A stretch of DNA of 64,000 bases from positions 1,652,373 through 1,716,372 of the forward strand of contig JAMDYG010000001.1 of the NCBI GenBank assembly GCA_024160085.1, read 5' to 3'. The notes below the pieces were generated by a model. That model was given only the letters and a program-made list of their open reading frames with translations. It searched no databases and was not told the DNA's origin. Each line of letters begins with the position of its first letter. Within the stretch, counting starts at the first letter, position 1. The translations under genes and the position numbers were made by a program. Positions 52,799 to 64,000 of this stretch are shown one piece after another. The DNA is from Serratia symbiotica. GTDB lineage: Bacteria; Pseudomonadota; Gammaproteobacteria; Enterobacterales; Enterobacteriaceae.

Positions 52799-53743
52799 CT
52801 ACAACTGGTTGCCATGGGTAAACCATGCGCGGCGTGAATTCAGTAAATCCTGCGCTGACATCGGTTTTTTCCCCGCTGGCTGCAACTGGGTTATGTTAAG
52901 GATGCCGTTTGCCGTCGCTACCTGAATGCCGTGCTTGTCGGCATGGACAATAGTACCTGGTTCTGCATCTGCGGTTTCCACCAGCACACTGGCTTGCCAG
53001 ACTTTCACCGGCTGCCCATCCACGGTGAAGTAACTGACCGGCCATGGGTTAAAGGCGCGAATGCAACGCTCTAACTGCGTAGTGGACAGGCTCCAGTCCA
53101 GGCGAGCTTCTTCTTTGCTCAGTTTCTCAGCGTAGGTCACCTGCGCCTCATTCTGAACTTCACGTTTAACCGTGCCATCTGCCAACAGCTGTAACGTTGT
53201 CAGCAGCCCCTGCGGGCCAAATTCGGCTAGTTTGTCATATAGGCTGGCGCTGGTATCTGTTGCTTCGATAGGACAAACGATCTTGTGTATCATGTCGCCG
53301 GTATCCAACCCCACATCCATCTGCATGATGGTAACCCCGGTTTCGTTGTCGCCTGCCCACAAAGAACGCTGGATCGGTGCCGCACCACGCCAGCGTGGCA
53401 GCAGTGAACCGTGCACGTTAATGCAGCCCAAATGGGGCATATCCAATACTGTTTTCGGCAAAAGCAGTCCATAAGCCACCACAACCATCACATCGGCATT
53501 AAGATCGGCAACTAATTGCTGATTCTCTTCAGGCCGTAATGATTTCGGCTGAAATACCGGCAGTTGATGCCGTTCTGCCAGCACCTTGACTGAACTTGGT
53601 GTTAGCTTATTGCCACGTCCAGCCGGACGATCGGGCTGGGTAAATACGCCGACTATCTGGTGCCCAGATGATAACAACGCGTCAAGGTGACGCGTTGCGA
53701 AGTCTGGTGTTCCGGCAAAAATAATCCGTAAAGAGTCAGACAC
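52799..53743 (-). CDS. fmt: Methionyl-tRNA formyltransferase Fmt
   Basis: Formylates initiator Met-tRNA. It has 314 residues (E. coli 315). [20 protein letters not shown] at the start; the catalytic and folate-site motif [20 protein letters not shown] near 108-127, followed by [17 protein letters not shown] (active-site Asp). The C-terminal tRNA-binding domain ends HGNQL. Intact. It follows def with 17 bases between them, the usual pair that adds and removes the formyl group. Confidence 0.95.
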   Translation of the reverse strand: MSDSLRIIFAGTPDFATRHLDALLSSGHQIVGVFTQPDRPAGRGNKLTPSSVKVLAERHQLPVFQPKSLRPEENQQLVADLNADVMVVVAYGLLLPKTVLDMPHLGCINVHGSLLPRWRGAAPIQRSLWAGDNETGVTIMQMDVGLDTGDMIHKIVCPIEATDTSASLYDKLAEFGPQGLLTTLQLLADGTVKREVQNEAQVTYAEKLSKEEARLDWSLSTTQLERCIRAFNPWPVSYFTVDGQPVKVWQASVLVETADAEPGTIVHADKHGIQVATANGILNITQLQPAGKKPMSAQDLLNSRRAWFTHGNQL

Positions 53744-53760
53744 GCTGATTTCCTGATCGG

Positions 53761-54270
53761 TTAGGCACGGGCGTTAAGCTTGGCCATTTTTTCCAGTTTC
53801 TGGCGGATGCGCTGGCGCTTGAGTGGCGACAGGTAATCTACGAACAGTTTGCCCACCAGGTGATCCATCTCATGTTGGATGCAGATCGCTAATAGGTCGT
53901 CCGCTTCCAGCTCGAAAGGTTTGCCGTCGAAGTCGAGCGCACGGATCTTCACGTTGGCTGCGCGCGGTACCAGAGCGCGTTGCTCGGGTAACGAAAGGCA
54001 GCCTTCTTCGATGCCTGTTTCGCCGCTTTTTTCCAGCAGTTCCGGGTTGATTAGCACCAAGCGCTGATCGCGGTTATTGGAAATATCAATAACGATAATG
54101 CGCTGGTGGATATCCACCTGAGTTGCAGCCAAGCCAATGCCTTCCTCTGCGTACATGGTTTCAAACATGTCATCCGAGATATGCTGAATATCTGCATTGA
54201 CTTCTTTTACCGGTGCTGCAATTTTGCGCAGCCGATCGTTTGGGAAATATAATACCTGCAAGACTGACAT
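53761..54270 (-). CDS. def: Peptide deformylase Def
   Basis: Removes the formyl group from nascent proteins; essential when Fmt acts. It has 169 residues, as in E. coli. The three metal-site motifs are present: GIGLAATQ near 45-52, EEGCLSLP near 88-95 (zinc Cys) and QHEMDHL near 132-138 (two zinc His and catalytic Glu). The start [18 protein letters not shown] is standard. It is divergent from the dead dprA. Confidence 0.96.
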   Translation of the reverse strand: MSVLQVLYFPNDRLRKIAAPVKEVNADIQHISDDMFETMYAEEGIGLAATQVDIHQRIIVIDISNNRDQRLVLINPELLEKSGETGIEEGCLSLPEQRALVPRAANVKIRALDFDGKPFELEADDLLAICIQHEMDHLVGKLFVDYLSPLKRQRIRQKLEKMAKLNARA

Positions 54271-54334
54271 ATATTTTTAGATCTGTATCCGAGTGATAAA
54301 CGAGGTTTAGCTTTCATTCTAGACATTTCCCTAC

Positions 54335-55461
54335 TTGATTGACAGCATTGTACATCAATTGCTCGAATGGGTAATATCAGCGCTTTCTGCGAGGAAAATG
54401 GTGATGCATCCAGAAGAAATTAGCTTACGGATACATGGGGTGAAGGGGCTGAACACGTCATTAGCTAGCCAGATTATGCGGCAGTTAATAGCGTCCGGTA
54501 CTGAACCTTGCAAGTTGTTACGGGAGATAGGGCTGAATGACCGGCAGCAAGCTCAATTTAAGCAGGCGAATGCCCGCTATTTGGCCTCCACACTGCGCTG
54601 GTTGGAGCAGGTGTGCTGCCAGATTCTGCTCTATGGTGAGGTCGGATACCCAGAGCGCTTTAAGCATATTAATGATGCGCCGTTGTTGCTAGTACAGGGC
54701 AACCCGCAATTACTGCAACAGCCATAAATTGCTATGGTCGGCTCGGCAGTCGGCAATTTAGCCACTACGGCGAGCATTGGGGGCACTACTTTGCTGGTGA
54801 ATTAACGTATTATGTATGGCCTTACCATTACCAGCGGCTTGGCTATTGGCATTGATGGTATCTGCCATCGCGCTGCACTGGCGGCCAGTGGTTGCACCTT
54901 GGCGGTCTTGGTCAGCGGGTTGGCCAACGTCTATCCGCGTCAGCATTGGCGGCTTGCTAAGCAGATTGTTGAACAGGGCAGTGTGGTAATTTCTGACCAT
55001 CTGGTCACCGATTTGCCGTTGGCCGCATACTTTCCACAGCGTAACCGTATTATCAGCGTCCTGAGCCTGGGCGTGAGGTGTTCGCTCTTCCTGGTGCGCT
55101 AGGGGAACCCGATGAGCGAAGGCACGCATTGGCTGATCCAGTAAGGTGCTTATCTGGTCACTAGCCCGAAAGACATCGCCTAATAGTTGGGAAGTAGTCT
55201 TCATTGGTTGTCAATGAACGAAAATACACCTATTTATGTATCTGAGTCCGAAGTTGAATTGCCATTTGCCGATGTGTTGGCTAACGTAGGAGATGAGGTG
55301 GTGCCTGTTGATGTCGTCACTGAATGTGCTGGCCAACTCGTGACAGAAGTAGTAATCAAGTTATTAGATTTGGAGCTAGCGGGATGGATCGCAGCGGTAC
55401 CTGGTAGTTATGTCCGAATAAGGAAGGCAAGTCATGTTCGGCGTACTTATGTACTTGTTTG
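54335..55461 (+). pseudogene. dprA: DNA processing protein DprA (Smf), pseudogene
   Basis: DprA loads RecA on incoming single-stranded DNA. N-terminal HPEEISLRIHGVKGLNTSL and LRWLEQVCCQILLYGEVGYP, PLLLVQGNPQLL are followed by a stop; the Rossmann core reads TITSGLAIGIDGICHRAALA, LAVLVSGLANVYPRQHWRL and AAYFPQRNRIISVLSLGV, again broken; NPMSEGTHWLIQ then TAA; the C-terminal winged helix LPFADVLANVGDEVVPVDVV and ELAGWIAAVPGSYVRIRKAS is open. Three or more lesions. It is in the usual place opposite def. Confidence 0.9.
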
Positions 55462-55906
55462 AAACTTATCTCCACAATAGATCAGAGTTACACGTCGATC
55501 AGGATCAACTGACCGACGATATCGCTCAGGTGGTCTTTCATTCAGATGATTTCTTCAATGCATTTAATTAGTTATAAAATTTTCTTATTTGCATGTGGAA
55601 GAAAATGCATCTTACTTTATCGATACTGACCCACTAACGATGCAGATTTACACCAAAAAGGATAACGTGCGTTTGGATGCCGCTATTTGCCGTGATTTCC
55701 TCCTATTTTTGGAACAGATTCAGGTATTAAACCTTGAAATACGTGAAATAGTTATCGATCGTGTTATAGCCTTGGACAACACGGAGTTTGATCTCGAAGA
55801 TCTAAAATGGGTGGTTCTGATGGTACTGTTTAATATCCCCGGATATAAAAATGCCCATCAGCAAATGGAAGAACTGTTGTTTGAAGTAGAAGGCTATCTG
55901 CACTAA
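55434..55906 (+). pseudogene. smg: Smg (DUF494) protein, pseudogene
   Basis: Smg is a conserved protein of unknown function between dprA and yrdD. MFGVLMYLFETYLHNRSELH, VDQDQLTDDIAQ and [11 protein letters not shown] are followed by TAG, TAA and a one-base shift (the expected NWLEKL region), then [40 protein letters not shown] and [20 protein letters not shown] to the natural end at 55906. All lesions cluster within 30 bases near 55570. It overlaps dprA by 28 bases. Confidence 0.9.
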
Positions 55907-55931
55907 ACCATTTACACGCATAGAAAAAGTT

Positions 55932-56488
55932 ATGACCAAAATAGCGATTTTTGCCACCAGGCAAAATGAATTCTGTCCGAAATGCGGGGGCTAAGTTAGT
56001 GATCCGCTGTGGTCGCTACAGCTCCTTCTTGGGCTGTTCTCATTATCCCGAATGCCAGCATATCCAGGCCGCTTAAGGCACAGGCTGATGGTCATATCGT
56101 CAAGGTATTAGAGGGGCAGTCATGCCCGAAGTACTGGGCGATGCTGGCGCTGCGTCAGGGGCGTTATGGTATATTCATCAGCTGCTGTAATTATCCAGAA
56201 TGTGACCATACCGAATTGATTGATAAGACGGACGAAACTAGTATCACTTTCCCGCAATGTAGACAGGGAAAACTGCTGCGGCGCAAGTCGCGTTACGGTA
56301 AGGTGTTCCATTCCTGTGATCGTTATCCGTGGTGTTAGTTTGCTCTCAATTTTAAACTAGTTGCTAGCGAGTACACCTACTGCCACTATTGCCACTATCC
56401 ATTACTGATGGAGAAGCGTACGGCAAAAGGGTTGATCCTCTGCCGTGCTAATAAACTTTGTGGAAAACCCGTAGAAACCACTGAATAA
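55932..56488 (+). pseudogene. yrdD: YrdD, topoisomerase-type zinc-finger protein, pseudogene
   Basis: YrdD resembles the zinc-ribbon tail of topoisomerase I and binds DNA. CPKCGG near the start is followed by a stop; a shifted frame gives LVIRCGRYSSFLGCSHYPEC, then QADGHIVKVLEGQSCPKYWA (a Cys lost), LRQGRYGIFISCCNYPECDH, TELIDKTDETSITFPQCRQG, FHSCDRYPWC and TYCHYCHYPLLMEKRTAKG. Several stops and shifts. It ends 8 bases before tsaC. Confidence 0.85.
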
Positions 56489-56495
56489 CCACATA

Positions 56496-57065
56496 ATGAA
56501 CCCAGAACCTACTTCCACCCTCGCGTCTATTATTGACGCGCTGCATAATCAGCAGGTTATCGCCTATCCTACTGAAGCTGTATTCGGTCTGGGATGTGAC
56601 CCCGATAGCGAACAGGCGGTTAATACGTTGCTGTCCTTGAAACAGCGGTCGTGGGAGAAGGGATTGATCCTTATCGCCGCCGACTACCAACAGTTAATCC
56701 CGTATATTAATGACAGCACGTTGAGTGAACTGCAACGTGCTACGATATTCTCCAATTGGCCGGGGCCGGTAACTTGGGCGATCCCTGCACGTCCTGAAAC
56801 TCCACGCTTTCTGACTGGCCGTTTCAACTCGCTGGCGGTGCGCGTCAGTGCCCATCCGCTGGTGCAGCAACTATGTCGGCAGTATGGCAAACCATTGGTA
56901 TCGACCAGCGCTAACTTCAGCGAGCGAGAACCCTGTCGTAATACAAATGATGTGACACAGCAGTTCGGTACTGCGTTCCCGGTGTTGGTGGGTAAAGTTG
57001 GTGGTTACCTTAACCCTTCAGAAATCAGAGATGCTTTGAGCGGGGAACAGATCCGCCAGGGTTAG
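56496..57065 (+). CDS. tsaC: Threonylcarbamoyl-AMP synthase TsaC
   Basis: Makes threonylcarbamoyl-AMP for the essential t6A37 tRNA modification. It has 189 residues (E. coli 190). [17 protein letters not shown] near 22-37, [20 protein letters not shown] (Lys-Gly substrate loop; the usual Pro is Ser here), [11 protein letters not shown] and [16 protein letters not shown] near 131 are the YrdC-family features. Intact although the genes on its left are dead. It lies 15 bases before aroE. Confidence 0.93.
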   Translation: MNPEPTSTLASIIDALHNQQVIAYPTEAVFGLGCDPDSEQAVNTLLSLKQRSWEKGLILIAADYQQLIPYINDSTLSELQRATIFSNWPGPVTWAIPARPETPRFLTGRFNSLAVRVSAHPLVQQLCRQYGKPLVSTSANFSEREPCRNTNDVTQQFGTAFPVLVGKVGGYLNPSEIRDALSGEQIRQG

Positions 57066-57080
57066 ACAGAGGTAATGTGC

Positions 57081-57902
57081 ATGGAGAAATTTGCGGTATT
57101 CGGCAACCCTATCAGCCACAGCAAATCACCGTTGATTCATGCGTTATTTGCAGAACAGACAGGAATTGATCACCCGTATGGCACTGTGCTAGCACCCCTA
57201 GAGAGTTTTGAGGCCCGCCTACAAGCGTTTATCCATGCGGGTGGTCAGGGGGCGAACGTCACGGTACCTTTTAAGGAACGTGCCTTTCAAGCCGCGTCTG
57301 AGCTGAGTGAGCTCGCCTCACTGGCTGGTGCTGTGAATACGCTTAAAGTGTTACCAGAAGGCGGTTTGCTGGGAGATAACACGGATGGCATCGGCCTATT
57401 AACCGATCTTGAACGCCAACAACTGATCTGGCCGCAGGATCACATTTTGCTGGTGGGAGCAGGTGGTGCAGCGCATGGTGTAATCTTGCCGCTGTTGTCC
57501 TTTGGCTGTGAACTAACGATCACTAACCGAACTTTCATCCGGGCGAAGGAACTGGCTCAGCTCTTCCAACACCATGGTGAGATCTCAGCGCAACCGATGG
57601 ATCAGCTTGATCAGCACCGGCCATTCAATCTGGTGATCAATGCCACGGCTTCCGGCATCAGCGGTAAGATACCTGTGTTGCCAGTCGGTGTGGTCAACTG
57701 CCAAACTCGGTGTTATGACATGTTCTATCAGCAGGGAAGGACGCCGTTCCTCGCTTGGGCTCAGCAACAGGGGGCAACGGAGTTTGCAGATGGTCTGGGG
57801 ATGCTGGTGGGGCAGGCTGCTCATGCGTTCTTGCTGTGGCACGGTGTAACTCCTGAGATCGAATCGGTATTGCGCTGTGTGCGTAGTCAGTTGGCGGCGT
57901 AA
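57081..57902 (+). CDS. aroE: Shikimate dehydrogenase AroE
   Basis: Reduces 3-dehydroshikimate to shikimate with NADPH, in aromatic amino-acid synthesis. From ATG 57081 ([20 protein letters not shown]) it has 273 residues; an in-frame ATG at 57075 adds two. Catalytic Lys in NVTVPFKE near 61-68 and Asp in GDNTDGIGL near 99-107 are present, with NADP-binding GAGGAAHGV near 128. Intact. yrdB, its neighbour in E. coli, is missing. Confidence 0.95.
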   Translation: MEKFAVFGNPISHSKSPLIHALFAEQTGIDHPYGTVLAPLESFEARLQAFIHAGGQGANVTVPFKERAFQAASELSELASLAGAVNTLKVLPEGGLLGDNTDGIGLLTDLERQQLIWPQDHILLVGAGGAAHGVILPLLSFGCELTITNRTFIRAKELAQLFQHHGEISAQPMDQLDQHRPFNLVINATASGISGKIPVLPVGVVNCQTRCYDMFYQQGRTPFLAWAQQQGATEFADGLGMLVGQAAHAFLLWHGVTPEIESVLRCVRSQLAA

Positions 57903-57939
57903 GCGAAGCACCTATTCCTGATCAGGTAATAGGTTCTAA

Positions 57940-58486
57940 TCAGATAGCTTCCGGCAGGTATTCGTTTTTCCAGCGCACATAGTTGTTGGCAGAGTAGAGT
58001 AATCCACCCAACTCGGTGGCGGTCAGCTGGCAAACCTAGCGCGCTGGGCTATCCATATAGAGATAATCGCTGACCAGCCGTTAACCTGGTGTCACCAGGC
58101 TACCAGCACCAATCATCACATCATCCTCTACTACTACACCGTCTAGCAGCATCGAACCCATACCTACCAATACCCGATTGCCGATGGTGCAGCCGTGCAG
58201 TATGGCCTTATGGTCAACAGTAACGTCATTGCCAATCAATAAATAATTAGTAACCTTCAGGGTTATATTTCAATCTATGGGTCACGTGCAGCACATATCC
58301 ATCCTGAATATTGCTGCGTGCGCTAATCTTAATCGCATTAACTTCACCACGAATGGCAACCAGAGGCCAAATACTGACATCGTTGGTCAATTCAACATTG
58401 CCGATCACTACGCTGGAGGGATTGATCATGACGCGTTGACTGAGTTTAGGAGAGTAATGGAGATAAGAACGTACTGCATCGGACAT
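57940..58486 (-). pseudogene. yrdA: Gamma-carbonic-anhydrase-like protein YrdA, pseudogene
   Basis: Left-handed beta-helix protein of the gamma-carbonic-anhydrase family. MSDAVRSYLHYSPKLSQRVM, DVSIWPLVAIRGEVNAIKIS and NIQDGYVLHVTHRLKYNPEG (including one metal His) are open, then TAA follows with frameshifts: IGNRVLVGMGSMLLDGVVVE and LYSANNYVRWKNEYLPEA are legible in other frames. Dead. Located between aroE and the rRNA operon, as in E. coli. Confidence 0.9.
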
Positions 58487-58650
58487 GGTAATAGCCTCAT
58501 CGTGATCTTATTTATCGGCAATACTAGGCTTTGATGATGAAATTACAATTATTTATTTACGGCGACGGATTAATGGTATTTATCGCACAAGAACCACCCA
58601 AAAGGATGAGAAAGTGTGCAAGAAAAAGAAAGATCAAAAAAGGAAAGGGG

Positions 58651-58677
58651 TTTTGCAAAAAATTAGAACCCTACAAT
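58651..58677 (+). promoter_or_regulatory. Candidate rrn P1 promoter
   Basis: TACAAT at 58672-58677 followed by GCTCCCC resembles an rrn P1 -10 with GC-rich discriminator. The best -35-like hexamer, TTTGCA, is only 14 bases away, shorter than the usual 16. Upstream is A-rich (58618-58648), as expected for an UP element. Confidence 0.45.
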
Positions 58678-58722
58678 GCTCCCCACTAGCCCGGTCGGAT
58701 AAGCAAAAGTCAAAATAATGGT

Positions 58723-58750
58723 TTGACTCTTCATAGGGAAGGCGTAGTAT
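58723..58750 (+). promoter_or_regulatory. rrn P2 promoter
   Basis: TTGACT (58723-58728), 16-base spacer, TAGTAT (58745-58750). The spacer GGGAAGGCG and the -35 match the E. coli rrn P2 promoter closely. An antitermination boxA-like TGTTCTTTAAT follows at about 58790. Confidence 0.75.
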
Positions 58751-58957
58751 ACGCCACCTCAAGTTTGCCGCCGTGCTGCGGTCAATTTACTGTTCTTTAA
58801 TAATTTATCAGACAATCTGTGTGGGCACTCCACAAGACGATATCACGTCCTACTATTGGGACGAAAAATATAAAGTCTTGAAGAATGACTATCTGAAGTA
58901 ACATTCATGTAGTAAATCTTTGAGCAGCGCTTCACAAGTTGAAGCGTATCAAGCTTT

Positions 58958-60497
<1,540 letters not shown>

Positions 60498-60578
60498 TCC
60501 TTATCGATAAGATATTGATTTGTGTGGTGTGCTCACACAGATTGTCTGATGAAAGTAGCGAGTAGAGAATACCTTAAT

Positions 60579-60654
60579 AGGCTTGTAGCTCAGCTGGGAG
60601 AGCGCCTGCCTTGCACGCAGGAGGTCAGCGGTTCGATCCCGCTTAGCTCCACCA
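60579..60654 (+). tRNA. alaT: Spacer tRNA-Ala(TGC) with a tRNA-Ile 5' end (chimera)
   Basis: From the D-stem on (CTGGGAGAGCGCC, anticodon arm CCTGC-CTTGCAC-GCAGG, T-arm, TAGCTCCACCA) this is tRNA-Ala with anticodon TGC. Its first bases, AGGCTTGTAGCTCAG, are instead the 5' end of tRNA-Ile(GAT). The acceptor strands AGGCTTG and TAGCTCC then pair poorly (two mismatches, three wobbles), although G3-U70 survives. E. coli rrnA/D/H spacers carry ileT then alaT, both with TAGCTCAG, so a deletion between them would create this. Function is doubtful; an assembly error is possible. Confidence 0.65.
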
Positions 60655-60830
60655 TAAAGTCCAAGTGCGTTGTTTCACTACTTCAGTAGTGTACTGGCAA
60701 CAGAAAGTATTTTGTTCTTTAACAATCTGGAACAAGCTGAAAATTAAAAAATGACGGCTAAAGCTTATCTCTGCGTAGAGGTATTGGGGTAAGGATCAAG
60801 CTGTCATAATGAGACACCTTCGGGTTGTAA

Positions 60831-63755
<2,925 letters not shown>

Positions 63756-63859
63756 ACAACACCGAAGGTGTGTTATAGATAGGGGTAGAGTTATTTTCAG
63801 CGAGTTCCGAGATTGGTTCTAGTGGTTACGTGAGTAACGGCCAAAAATGAAACAGACTT

Positions 63860-63979
63860 TGCCTGGCGGCAATAGCACGGTGGTCCCACCTGACCCCATG
63901 CCGAACTCAGCAGTGAAACGCCGTAGCGCCGATGGTAGTGTGGGGTCTCCCCATGTGAGAGTAGGACACTGCCAGGCAT
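63860..63979 (+). rRNA. rrf: 5S ribosomal RNA
   Basis: 120 bases from TGCCTGGCGGCAATAGC to GACACTGCCAGGCAT, same length as E. coli 5S with a few substitutions. The ends pair (TGCCTGGC/GCCAGGCA). The operon terminator lies beyond the window. Confidence 0.97.
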
Positions 63980-64000
63980 CAAATAAAGTAGAAAGCCTCA

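Noticed and set aside
55932-56338. The 109-residue frame at 56009 as an intact zinc-ribbon protein.
   Set aside because: It is an internal piece of yrdD with lost cysteines; flanking parts in other frames show that the gene is broken.

Overview
The window looks like the chromosome of a gammaproteobacterium of the Enterobacterales, very probably a Serratia that has recently become host-restricted (Serratia symbiotica, the aphid symbiont, is the best fit). This rests on protein resemblance from memory, enterobacterial gene order, Serratia/Yersinia-type palindromic repeats, and a striking mixture of about 20 intact housekeeping genes with more than 30 pseudogenes and dead insertion sequences. 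No database search was possible.

Layout. 1-13.5 kb: serB (partial), smp, then the deo region, in which only deoD is intact (deoB, deoA, deoC and yjjJ are broken), followed by yjjV, an osmY relic, prfC, a patch of dead hicAB and phage tail-fibre sequence where yjjG would be expected, broken rimI, intact holD and intact rsmC. 13.5-20 kb: a degenerate tRNA-Leu(CAG), an IS110-type relic, broken ldtB, an unrecognised stretch and broken speA. 20-38 kb: intact metK behind MetJ boxes, intact mrcB, broken hrpB/thpR/sfsA, intact dksA, broken gluQ, intact pcnB-folK, then panB, panC, panD, yadE, yadH, yadG, can and hpt, all broken. 38-44.5 kb: an accessory graveyard of IS91-type, CP4-island-like (YfjP GTPase, YagK/YfjJ protein) and IS66 remnants. 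44.5-49.4 kb: intact mtlA-mtlD with two CRP sites, broken mtlR and an IS1 relic. 49.4-58.5 kb: mscL (nonsense at codon 6), then trkA-rsmB-fmt-def intact, dprA/smg/yrdD broken, tsaC and aroE intact, yrdA broken. 58.5-64 kb: a complete 16S-tRNA-23S-5S rRNA operon.

How it fits together. Retained genes serve translation and its quality control (prfC, rsmC, rsmB, fmt, def, tsaC, rRNA), the cell wall (mrcB), the replication clamp loader (holD), RNA turnover (pcnB), SAM (metK), folate and shikimate (folK, aroE), potassium uptake (trkA) and mannitol use (mtlAD). Lost functions are those a sheltered, nutrient-fed bacterium can dispense with: deoxynucleoside catabolism, hypoxanthine salvage, pantothenate synthesis, arginine decarboxylation, both carbonic anhydrase homologues seen here, osmotic release, DNA-uptake processing and wall cross-linking by LdtB. 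Several genes carry only one or two lesions, which suggests decay is recent.

I found no convincing new biological system. The strongest oddities are a spacer tRNA that looks like a tRNA-Ile/tRNA-Ala chimera, an apparent AUU start for pcnB, two miniature repeat families, and mannitol genes kept with their repressor dead.
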